Positions 1 through 12,200 of a DNA stretch of 64,000 bases are shown here, piece after piece. Every line of letters starts with the position of its first letter. Within the stretch, counting starts at the first letter, position 1. Source of the DNA: Siphlonurus alternatus (Eukaryota > Arthropoda > Insecta > Ephemeroptera > Siphlonuridae); contig OX463780.1 of assembly GCA_949825025.1 (NCBI GenBank), positions 18,263,480-18,327,479 on the forward strand. The letters are read 5' to 3'. The notes below the pieces were generated by a model. It was given only the letters and a program-made list of their open reading frames with translations. It was not told the origin of the DNA and did no database searches. A program made the position numbers and the translations under genes.

Positions 1-1430
1 TTTTGCCTTTCGTGAAGTGCTCATTTTATTTACTCACAGCTCGAAATAAAATGTCTTGTCGGTCTTTGCTCATTTAAATTTTATCATTTCTAGAAGTGAT
101 CAAATCGAAAAAAGCAAAGTCCAACAAGAAATTTTATTTCGGGCTGTGCGTAAATAAAGTGAGCAATTTAGGTTAGAGCACTAAATTTCACGATAGGCAA
201 AAACCGAAAGTCACCTTAATTATTATACTGCAAACAGTGCTTATATACAAGCTCATTTTTACGACATATTTTTTACATTAATATCCAAAATTATAATTTC
301 TTGAATAATATATAATTTTTTTAAATATTGAAAATCTTTTGTTATGTTTATTTTTCAAGTCCTAGAAAATAAAATATTTTTTTCTCCCCATTACAATTTT
401 TATTTGTAAAGATTATTAATTTTGAGGAAGGGATGAAATATTTTAACGTTCATTAAATAAATATTATACCCTTAGCTAATAATAAATAATTAATTTCCTT
501 ATGTATTCCAAATATAAGCCGTCAAAATATTACCTACAAGTAAAAATTCAAAATAATAATTAATAATATATTTTATAATAGAATTACACGAGTTTAATAC
601 ATTTGCTTTAATTATTTAATTATGATTAAGAATAGTTCATCGTCTCCTATATTTGCAAGGATTAATGTCATGATACTAGATGAATTATATTTTATTAATT
701 TTAGACACGAGAACATGTTGTTATATGCATTTCTTAGATATTTAATTGTTTATAATATGGTGATGCAAAACACGAACTCTTATATAAATCACACCGTATG
801 TTTGAGTTTGACGATGCCGATACCACATTATCTGAGGGAAAAACATTTATATATTTTTTTAAGTAAAATAATATGATGCATGTTTTAAATAACGTTCCAA
901 TAAGTAATAACATATAATAATGGTAATAATAATTATATTCATAGTCAATATATCATAATGTTCGCATGCAATATATTCAATATAATAATTAAGGTGTCTT
1001 TCGGTTTTTGCATTCCGTGAAGTGCTCCAATCTAGAATTGCTCATTTCATTTATTTTCATAGCCCGAAATAAAATGTCTCGTTTGGCTTTGCTTTTCTCG
1101 ATTTTATCACTACTAGAAAAAGTCAAATTTAAATAAGCAAAGCCCGAAGTAAAATGTCTTGTTGGGCTTTTTGCTTTTTCCGATTTGATCACTTCTAGAA
1201 TGATCAAATTTAATTAAATGAGCAAAGCCCGAAATAATACTTCTCGTCGGGCTTTGCTTTTTCTGATTTGACCAATTCTAGAAATGATAAAATATAAATT
1301 AATGAGCAAAGCCCGAAATATTTGTCGATTTCTGTCATTGCTCAAATCGCTAGGGGCATGTGCACCTAAATGTTTAGGTGTGCGCATTTTTTTCACGCTT
1401 TGCCCGAATTTGGGCTTCGGTGCCAACATA
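1..1430. mobile_element. long-arm foldback element (family G), left end outside the window
   Basis: Inverted arms 1-225 and 985-1430 share the junction motif GCAAAAACCGAAAG with its complement, and reiterated subunits of the type GAGCAAAGCCCGAAATAAAA (forward or reverse). The right arm ends CTTCGGTGCCAACATA and contains GTGCACCTAAATGTTTAGGT. The 760-bp interior is AT-rich with only an 84-codon open frame (622-876) that matches nothing recognised. Same family as 40509-42155. Confidence 0.75.
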
Positions 1431-3170
1431 TCTATAAATGCAAGAAATTCAAATACTGAACTCAATGCTGCAATCCTAATTTTTCTTGTGCTTTTTAATT
1501 GAACACACGCCAACGATATTTCATGCATGTTCCATAATCAATGAGAAGATGAAAGTCCTAAAATTGTGGGTATTATCAGTCAAGATAAGTTAAAGAAACT
1601 GTTAAAATATGACTTATTTTTCATGCACTTTAAAATTTACATTATTTTATATTACTTGTAAAATATTTCTATTAAATAAAATTTATGTAATAAATTTAAT
1701 TGTCATATACTTTTGAAGCAATATTTTCTGAACATTATATTACAGCTATAATAGGTCATGGATTTTATTATATATTATATAATATTTATTTATGTCACCA
1801 ACATTGCACATAATATGGTATAAAACATCGTTTTACTAAGTAAGAAATATTTCAAATTTACAAACAAATTCAAACAAACAAACAAACAAACAAACAAACA
1901 AACAAACAAACAAACAAACAAACAAACAAACAAACAAAACAAAACATAAAAAAAAAAGAAAAGAAAAAAAGAAAAGAAAAAGAAAGTATAGTAAAATTAT
2001 CACAAAAACAGTTTTATATATACAGTACTTCATTTCATTCAATTCTTCATTCATGTACTGCACAGACACTTTTCAAGTAAAATTTACCATATAATAAAGA
2101 ATACTGGATTTACACACTTTTGTGGGTTGAAATTATTTGGGGATGAAAGTAAACGATATTTAAATCAAACTTGTTACATATATTAATGGACGTTCGGATC
2201 CAGCAATTTTGGTTCACCTGCATGATGAATGTCACAAGTCAGCCTCACGTCAGCATATAATTTAGATGATGTAGGCGATTGAAACATTAAAATAAGATCG
2301 GTAGAACGATCGAGCGTTTATAATTTACTATAACATTATTATATAACTCATAGTTTTTTTACTAGAAAATCACCATACAATTTATAAAAACTGCAGTAGT
2401 TAAAATTTGTTAATTTTGGATAAAATATATATCATCTTAAACAAATTAAGCCGGCCTGTACGTATTATATATATATTATTATTAGTCTTTTATTAAACAC
2501 AAAAAGTGTACATACAACATAGTATTATAAATATATATTCATTATAAAATAACACTGTAATAGAACACATAAAACACACATACAAACTATATATAATAGT
2601 TACAGAATAATAGAGAATGATAATAGAAAAATTGAATTGATAATAAAAGAATATAAAATAAAATAACAGATGATATTAACAGCCTGTTACATCATAATAT
2701 ATCATATATATATAAGCACATATATAAAACAAAATATGATATAGAAAATAAATAGAATGAAAAACTTATTGCTTAATTGCTATTCAAAATATAGACTATA
2801 TGAAGTCTCCCTTGGCATAATCGCTGATAGGTTTAATTCTAGATTTACAGATATTTAAATGATATTGGCTACAATATTCATTACATAATTTACATACACA
2901 GGATTGTTCAGCTTTATGATAACCAGAGGATTTACAGATTAGATGATGGAAGCCGTGATCGAACAGCTTGGCGAGTTAAAACATTTCTAACATTGGATCT
3001 ATCCAATTGGGGCAGACACCAATATTTATATTATATATATATAGGCTTTGACCTTCACTAAAAAAAGCTTCAGTGTAACAATCTATATTAAAATAAAATG
3101 TTCACTGCATGTTTTATTATTGTATACACAAATTATATAATATGGTTTTGCAGGAGTCGGTCTATCTGTA
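1431..3170. other. AT-rich intergenic DNA
   Basis: No coding signal seen. Contains the CAAA microsatellite listed separately, many short AT runs and no recognisable repeat family. Confidence 0.6.
1868..1940. repeat. (CAAA)n microsatellite
   Basis: About 17 uninterrupted copies of CAAA, followed by an A/G-rich tract to about 1985. Confidence 0.95.
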
Positions 3171-3489
3171 ATGGACAACATACATGAAAAATTTTTATAT
3201 CAGAAATGAATAGAGGGTACCAAATTATGCTACTCGTGAATTCTTTCAGATTTTTTTGAGACCCAGAACTATTTTTAAATAATTATTGAAAGTGCGGCCA
3301 CGCCCCCTGGAGGCGTCATTAGGCGTCCAGTTTCTATCCTTTTTATTAAGGCTGCAGGGGTGCCAACTGAAATCACAGGACTTTCAATAATTATTTAAAA
3401 ATAGTTCCTGGGTCTCAAAAAAATCTGAAAAAATTCAGAGTGGCATAATTTGGTACCCTCTATTCATTTCTGCAATAAAATTTTTTCAT
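3171..3489. mobile_element. palindromic element family C, split by a LINE
   Basis: Starts ATGGACAACATACATG and contains the arm motif ACTATTTTTAAATAATTATT and its complement around a GGCCACGCCCCCTGGAGGCG core. The matching right end, ACATGTATGTTGTCCATT, is at 5307-5325, beyond an inserted LINE. Compare the intact copy at 19545-19893. Confidence 0.85.
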
Positions 3490-5306
3490 TGAATTTTTTT
3501 TAATTAAATTGAAATAATCTTTATTGAGCTTTCGCTATTCAGTACAAATATAGTTTATATATTGTTTTAATTAAACAATATAAAACAGGTGGTTCATAAA
3601 ATTTATGATAGTTCATAGAATTTTATGCCTACAGTACAATATTTTTAGGATACAAAACAAAAAACCACCTTAATAATTATACATTTTATAGTTACCAATT
3701 ATAGCTATATAAAAAAATATATATTATTGACTTATTACATATAATTATAATCTTATACATTTATCTGGTATACACAAATTTTTCTTTAACAAATTCTATA
3801 CATAATCTTTTAAAAAAAATTTTTGTAGGACATGTTTTTATATTAATAGGCAATTCATTAAACAATTTTTTACCACAGTTATAAATTGATCCTTCCGATC
3901 TATGTTTGTTAACACATTTTCTAAAATAATTATTGCAGCCTCTTGTATTATAAATATGCATTTCACTATTCTTAATAAGCTCTTTTTTAAAATGAATTGG
4001 AAATTTATCATTAATAATATCATAAAAAAATAGCAGCACCTTTAAGGCAAACCTTTGTTTAACACTTAACCATTGCAAAGTTTCTAGCATCAATTTTATA
4101 TGGGTTCTTTTTTTACAACCCAATACAATTTTCATGGCTCTGTTTTGCAGTCTTTGTAACATATTAATATTTCTCTTACTTGTATTAAAAAACAATGATG
4201 CGCAATATTCAAAATGAGGAGCAATTATGGTTTTGTAAACCATTATTTTACACCAAGTACTTAAAAACCCTGAAATTCTGCATAATTAACCAATTTTTTT
4301 ACCAATTTTCTTTGACATCATCTCAACATGATCATTAAAACTCAGTGTACAATCAATTAAAATACCAAAATATTTTACATTTTTTTCAAATTTAAGTACT
4401 TCTCCGTCTAAAATAATATTTACATTTGGATTATCCGCAAAAATATTATTTATCTTACGATTTGAATTTGCAATTATCATACAAGTAGTTTTTTTTACAT
4501 TTAGTTTTAATTTGTTCAGATGAAACCAATAACTTAGTTTTTCTAGATCCTTATTGAGATCCTCACATAATATTTTAAATTTTTTACCTGAGATTGAGAT
4601 AAGAGTATCATCTGCAAACAAATTAATCAACGAGCTATCTACATGTAAATGCATATCATTTATATATATAATAAACAGCAATGGACCTAACACTGAACCT
4701 TGTGGAACTCCGACATTACATGCCCGAAATTCAGAAGATTCATTACCAATAACAGTACATTGTTCTCTGCCTTCTAAATAGCTTTCGAACCATTGCAACA
4801 CCATTCCATCAATCCCATATAACACTTCAGTTTATTAATTAAAATATTTCGATCAATATTATATAGTTTCAAACGCACGCTTCAGATCGATCATTACAGA
4901 AATAATAACGTTGTCATTATCTAAATCATCAAGCCAATTTGATAATAAAAACTGCAATGATGATTCAGTTGATACATTTTTCATAAAACCTGATTGATAT
5001 TTGTAAAATAAATTATTTGTTGTAAAGTAGTCATATAATTGATTTTTTACCACAAGTTCAAGTAATTTTTCATATGCTGGTAGCATATTAATAGGTCTAT
5101 AATCAGCAGGGTGCATTGAATTTTTTATTTTTGCAATCAATTTAATTAAAGATTTTTTCCAGCCCTTTGGAAATTTCCCCGTTTCAAGTGACACATTAAT
5201 TATATTAAGAAGTTGTATACCAATAATATCAAAAGTTTTCTTAATAATATCAATACTGATTTCATCAAATGATGCCGTATTACTATTAAGATTATTTTAA
5301 TTATTT
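3490..5306 (-). pseudogene. 5'-truncated, frameshifted non-LTR retrotransposon (LINE)
   Basis: Minus-strand reverse-transcriptase relic in three main frames. From 5' to 3': SLETGKFPKGWKKSLIKLIA and PADYRPINMLPAYEKLLE (5194-4859), then GVPQGSVLGPLLFIIYINDM and the catalytic FADDT box (4825-4286), then the C-terminal part ending in ELPINIKTCPTKIFFKR (4243-3761). Coding similarity extends upstream to about 5289. Frameshifts lie near 4826-4858 and 4244-4286. The 3' end has AATAAA and an A-rich tail at 3490-3530. Domain style is Jockey/CR1-like; no endonuclease part is present. It sits inside a family C palindrome. Confidence 0.88.
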
Positions 5307-5471
5307 ACATGTATGTTGTCCATTGTAAATAAAGCAATTAAAGGTAAAAACATAATATTTTATATTTAATAATATTAATAAAAATAATAAAGGATTAATA
5401 TATATATTACAATTATATATATATGCCGGCTCCCCCAGACCTCCAGAGCCGCGCTCCGGATCTGCCCCAGT

Positions 5472-5557
5472 CACTAAGGGTGAAATTCAGGGAGGACTTA
5501 TCCGCGACTTTAGCCAGCGGATAAGTTCTCCCTGAATTCCACGTATATACCCTTAGT
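5472..5557. mobile_element. short palindromic element
   Basis: Arms ACTAAGGGTGAAATTCAGGG and its near complement enclose GACTTTAGCC; about 86 bp. It adjoins a GC-rich patch (5424-5472) of unknown nature. Confidence 0.6.
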
Positions 5558-6243
5558 AATTAAGTCACACTTATAGCTATTATATATAGTGCAGACTCAA
5601 AGTTCCTCTACACTTTGGTGCAGACTATAACTGCATGACATTGCAATTGAATTTTCTTTATGCACATGCAAGCCAGTTCAATCGTATAACGTACACCCGG
5701 CGCATCCATATATTATATAATATATGCATTTATAACTAACGGGACCCCGATGAAAACGCGCGTCAGATCCGATACGGTATAATATGGTCGATATAAAAAT
5801 AAAATAGAAATAGCAATAATATATAGCATTGACCAAGTGCGTATACCTTCAACAGGGGGAGTAGGACTATAATACTGGGACTGAACTTCCATTTTTTTTT
5901 TCTCTTTTCCCAATTTTTTGTAAACAGCAAAAAAACTATATAGCTGGGCCCTGCATGTATCTTAATTACGAGTTCACGAACTATCAAAAGAAATCCCGCA
6001 TAAATCCCATACATCTTAGCAGTTAAGAAAAATGCCTATAGATGTCAGTAGCAGCCAGAAAAATATCAATATTGGTCATTGGGTCAATAATCTTAAGTTA
6101 CTGAAGAGTGACGAGACTCACGAGACCGGAGACCGGAGACTTGTGATAGTTGTGATTCATTAATTTATCATCATAAAAAAACATTCGGATTACAAATTAA
6201 GTATAATATTTAAGCAGCGTAAGGTTCAATAAACATAGTAAAG
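5558..6243. other. region upstream of TAX1BP3
   Basis: Presumed promoter and 5' leader of TAX1BP3. No clear TATA box; a direct duplication GAGACCGGAGACCGGAGACT lies at about 6122. No gene seen. Confidence 0.4.
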
Positions 6244-9200
6244 ATGTGCGCTAAAATGGCATTCCAGCATCAAGCTGGCACAGCTATGGAGTGTTTGAGT
6301 GTGAGTATAATATTTGCAAATTTCTCATGTTGGTTTGCTCTCTTATCTCAATCAGAGAAGGCTTGGTCCATGGTTGTCACATAGCCCAGCAGCCTGCCCA
6401 ACCCACCTCTGATTTTCTTCCAACATAAAAACACGTTAAACTATCTAATTTACAGTGTATGCATATATATATGATATGTTACACTTTTGACTGATATCTA
6501 GCTGCACCTATATTTATTATTTTAACAGGTAGTTGATGAATACATAATAATGCATAAATATATACAATATGATATATTACATACCTATTATATATGCATA
6601 TATAGTTCTTCTATGCATGCAGCAGGCATGATAAACCCACACTTAAATTTTGTTGAACAAAATCTTGCTCCAACTAAAAACTAACTATACAACTCAATAC
6701 AACTATGATTTTGCCGCTTTTAGGGTTCGTTTTAGTTGCGGCCCTGTAACTTTGAATAACTGAAGGCAACAGATATTGTTTTAACTCCTGCTAACCAAGA
6801 TAAACGTGCGCAAAAAGCAACTAAATATAACTGGATAATGATAACACTACACAACATAGTGTAACTCAAGGATTACAATGAAAATAAACATTATACAACT
6901 GATTAATCACAACAAATTTCAACCTTTATTAACAAGACATTATTCAATAAAATACAGCTGGCATTAACAAATTTCAACACACATTTATACAACTGATTAC
7001 AATGAAATACAACTAAAAGTTTCCCCCTGCCGAACCAGGGGTCGCCCAATCTGACTCAACTCATTGCAACCAAATTACAACGAAATCCAACTAGCTTTCT
7101 GGCAGAATCATTCCTGGATCCTCCCCAATGTGACCCAACTCATTCCAACAAAATTACAATGAAATGCAACGAACTTTCTGGCAGGATCAATACTGGGTTA
7201 TCCCTTATTTGACCTAACTCATTTCAACAAAATTATAACGAAATCCAACAAACTTTCTGCCAGAATCAATACTGGTTCTTCCCCCATCTGACCCAACTCT
7301 CAAAACTCTTTACAACGAAATCCAACGAACTTTCTGGCAGAATCAATACTGGTCCTTCCCCCATCTGACCCAACTCTAAACAACTCTTTACAACGAAATT
7401 CAACTAGCTTTTTGGCAGAATCAATACCGGACTCTCCACCATGTAACCCAACTCCTTCCAAAAAAAATACAATGAAACCCAACTAGCTTTCTGCCAGAAT
7501 CAATATTGGGCCCTCCCCCATCTGACCCATATCTCCTCAAATAAATAACAAGTAAATTTTCTACTATTCACTTTGACGAGTTCTCCCCATCTATTACCCA
7601 AGTATTTGAAACTGCTGTTTGGAATTACTTGGGCCAAAGACGTCGGGGATAAACGTTAAAATTCTTGAATTCTTGGCACTGTTGGCAGACTTTTCATCAT
7701 CAGGTAGGAGGCTTGTTGGCAGTGATCATGATGCCCTGTTGAAATTTATCAAAATTTAGACACTCACGATGTAAACAATAGTCGTATAAGTAAATTATAC
7801 AAATGTCTAGGTGTTTGAAGCAACCAGTAGAATTATTTTATCAGGCTCCATAACATGCTGGAACAACAAAAGTCAGTATGCAAGCCACAGTATAAAAGCC
7901 ACTGCAATATATGGTCATTATATGAGTATCACCAAGGATTTTGTATGTATGGATAGGTGATGGTACTGCCGTCGGTGAGGAAGTGGGTGGCGGTTACAAC
8001 AGTAACCAATGGGATGACTGCCATCTTACGTTGGGAAACTTCCATATAGTTTACATTGCAGATGGTTGCGCTCGGTCACCATCTTACGTTGGAGATTTGC
8101 CTCAGTAGCTCTAATTCTATTGGTATAGAGATAACCTATCTATAAATACAAAATCCTTGAGTATCACACAGCTTTAGATTGTTCATTTTAAATGATATTT
8201 TGGTTTCAAGTTTGAAAAAATGGCTGATATTTAGAATTTAATATCAATGCTGGAAGGAAAAGTCAGTAAGTTGGTAACATGATGCAGATTGACGCTGTTA
8301 CTAATTTAATTTCTGAAAACATGAGGTTAGTTTGTCACTGGCAGCAGGTCCTGTCAAATAGGCGCCATCTTGGTTCCATCACGTAGCGTCAGTAATGACG
8401 AAGTAGGAGCCTCCGAAACACTTTGCCATCATAACGTACTGAAATGCAAGTGAGTTTGTGTCTAGTTGAAGGTTCCGCTAAATGGCAGCCATCTTGTCTA
8501 AATTTAATAGAGACTAGTCAGTACGTAACAAAGAAACTGCCTACGAAACACTTTGCTATCATAACGTATTAAAATGCAAGTGAGTTTGTATCTAGTTGAA
8601 GGTTCCGCTAAATGGCAGCCATCTTGTCTAAATTTAGTAGCGACTTGTCAGTACGTAACAAAGAAACTGCCTCCGAGACACTTTGCCATCATAACGTACT
8701 GAAATGCAAGTGAGTTTGTGTCTAGTTGAAGGTTCCGCTAAATGGCAGCCATCTTGTCTAAATTTAATAAAGGGGCATTCACAAAGCCTTAAGGCCACAT
8801 TTAAGGCTCGATAATTTAAGACCAGAAATTTTGGGTCTAAAAAACACGTCTAAAATCAAGCTTTAAATTATCGAGCCTTAAATGTGGCCTTAAGGCTTTG
8901 TGAATGCCCCTTATAGAGACTAGTCAGTACGTAACAAAGAATTTTCCTCCGAGACACTTTGCCATCATAACGTACTGAAATGCAAGTGAGTTTGTGTCTA
9001 GTTGAAGGTTCCGCTAAATGGCAGCCATCTTGTCTAAATTTAATAGAGACTAGTCAGTACGTAACAAAGAAACTGCCTCCGAGACACTTTGCCATCATAA
9101 CGTACTGAAATGCAAGTGAGTTTGTGTCTAGTTGAAGGTTCCGCTAAATGGCAGCCATCTTGTCTAAATTTAATAGCGACTAGTCAGTACGTAACAAAGA

Positions 9201-12200
9201 ATTTGCCTCCGAGACACTTTGCCATCATAACGTACTGAAATGCAAGTGAGTTTGTGTCTAGTTGAAGGTTCCGCTAAATGGCAGCCATCTTGTCTAAATT
9301 TAATAGAGACTAGTCAGTACGTAACAAAGAAACTGCCTCCAAGACACTTTGTCATCATAACGTACTGAAATGCAAGTGAATTTGTGTCTAGTTGAAGGTT
9401 CCGCTAAATGGCAGCCATCTTGTCTAAATTTAATAGCGACTAGTCAGTACGTAACAAAGAATTTGCCTCCGAGACACTTTGCCATCATAACGTACTGAAA
9501 TGCAAGTGAGTTTGTGTCTAGTTGAAGGTTCCGCTAAATGGCAGCCATCTTGTCTAAATTTAATAGAGACTAGTCAGTACGTAACAAAGAAACTGCCTCC
9601 AAGACACTTTGTCATCATAACGTACTGAAATGCAAGTGAGTTTGTGTCTAGTTGAAGGTTCCGCTAAATGGCAGCCATCTTGTCTAAATTTAATAGCGAT
9701 TATGGCAGCCATCTTGTCTAAATTTAATAGCGACTAGTCAGTACGTAACAAAGAAACTGCTTTCGAGACATTTTGCCATCATAACGTACTGAAATGCAAG
9801 TGAGTTTGTGTCTAGTTGAAGGTTCCGCTAAATGGCAGCCATCTTGTCTAAATTTAATAGCGACTAGTCAGTACGTAACAATGGAACTGCCTCCGAGACA
9901 CTTTGCCATCATAACGACTGAAATGCAAGTGAGTTTGTGTCTAGTTGAAGGTTCCGCTAAATGGCAGCCATCTTGTCTAAATTTAATAGAGACTAGTCAG
10001 TACTTAACAAAGTATCTGCCTCCGAGACACATTGCCATCATAACGTACTGAAATGCAAGAGAGTGTGTGTCTAGTTGAAGGTTCCTCTAAATGGCAGCCA
10101 TCTTGTCTAAAATTAATAGAGACTAGTCAGTATGTAACAAAGAAACTGCCTCCAAGACACTTTGTCATCATAACGTACTGAAATGCAAGTGAGTTTGTGT
10201 CTAGTTGAAGGTTCCGCTAAATGGCAGCCATCTTGTCTAAATTTAATAGAGACTAGTCAGTACGTAACAAAGAAACTGCCTCCAAGACACTTTGTCATCA
10301 TAACGTACTGAAATGCAAGTGAGTTTGTGTCTAGTTGAAGGTTCCGCTAAATGGCAGCCATCTTGTCTAAATTTAATAGCGATTATGGCAGCCATCTTGT
10401 CTAAATTTAATAGCGACTAGTCAGTACGTAACAAAGAAACTGCTTTCGAGACATTTTGCCATCATAACGTACTGAAATGCAAGTGAGTTTGTGTCTAGTT
10501 GAAGGTTCCGCTAAATGGCAGCCATCTTGTCTAAATTTAATAGCGACTAGTCAGTACGTAACAATGGAACTGCCTCCGAGACACTTTGCCATCATAACGA
10601 CTGAAATGCAAGTGAGTTTGTGTCTAGTTGAAGGTTCCGCTAAATGGCAGCCATCTTGTCTAAATTTAATAGAGACTAGTCAGTACTTAACAAAGTATCT
10701 GCCTCCGAGACACATTGCCATCATAACGTACTGAAATGCAAGAGAGTGTGTGTCTAGTTGAAGGTTCCTCTAAATGGCAGCCATCTTGTCTAAAATTAAT
10801 AGAGACTAGTCAGTATGTAACAAAGAAACTGCCTCCGAGATACTTTGCCATCATAACGTACTGAAAAGCAAATGAGTTTGTGTCTAGTTGAAGGTTCCGC
10901 TAAATGGCAGCCATCTTGTCTAAATTTAATAGAGACTAGTCAGTACGTAACAAAGAAACTGCCTCCAAGACACTTTGTCATCATAACGTACTGAAATGCA
11001 AGTGAGTTTGTGTCTAGTTGAAGGTTCCGCTAAATGGCAGCCATCTTGTCTAAATTTAATAGCGATTAGTCAGTACGTAACAAAGAAACTGCCTCCGAGA
11101 CACTTTGCCATCATAACGTACTGAAATGCAAGTGAGTTTGTGTCTAGTTGAAGGTTCCGCTAAATGGCAGCCATCTTGTCTAAATATAATAGAGACTAGT
11201 CAGTATGTAACAAAGAAACTGCCTCCGAGATACTTTGCCATCATAACGTACTGAAATGCAAGTGAGTTTGTGTCTAGTTGAAGGTTCCGCTAAATGGCAG
11301 CCATCTTGTCTAAATTTAATAGCGACTAGTCAGTACGTAACAAAGAAACTGCCTCCGAGACACTTTGCCATCATAACGTACTGAAATGCAAGTGAGTTTG
11401 TGTCTAGTTGAAGGTTCCGCTAAATGGCAGCCATCTTGTCTAAATTTAATAGCGACTAGTCAGTACGTAACAAAGGAACTGCCTCCGAGACACTTTGCCA
11501 TCATAACGACTGAAATGCAAGTGAGTTTGTGTCTAGTTGAAGGTTCCGCTAAATGGCAGCCATCTTGTCTAAATTTAATAGAGACTAGTCAGTACTTAAC
11601 AAAGAATCTGCCTCCGAGACACATTGCCATCATAACGTACTGAAATGCAAGAGAGTTTGTGTCTAGTTGAAGGTTCCGCTAAATGGCAGCCATCTTGTCT
11701 AAAATTAATAGCGACTAGTCACTACGTAGCAAAGAATCTGCCTCCGAGACACTTTGCCATCATAACGACTGAAATGCAAGTGAGTTTGTGTCTAGTTGAA
11801 GTTTCCGCTTAATGGCAGCCATCTTGTCTAAATTTAATAGCGACTAGTCACTACGTAACAAAGAATCTGCCTCCGAGACACTTTCACATTGAGTAAAGTA
11901 TGAAACATAAATTAGTATTGCAACCAACAAAATTAATTTCCCAATTATAAAAATACTGTATATAGTATAGCCCTCAAAGTAAAAAAATAAATAAAAATAA
12001 ATCACAATCATTATTTGTCACTCACATTACCTGTTGACACTGCACAAGACGGAATCAGCACATCATTGAACACAATAAATAATTTAAGTTTAATTTTAAA
12101 AAAAGGTGGGTTTATATGACACTTATAGGTTAGTGGCAATTTTAAGAGCTTTCAAACAACAGAAATATTATTTATGCCATGCATGGCATGCCGTATACAG

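Noticed and set aside
9794..11643. Three nearly identical 85-codon frames starting MQVSLCLVEG
   Set aside because: They lie in tandem satellite monomers and recur only because the repeat recurs; no splice or start context supports translation.
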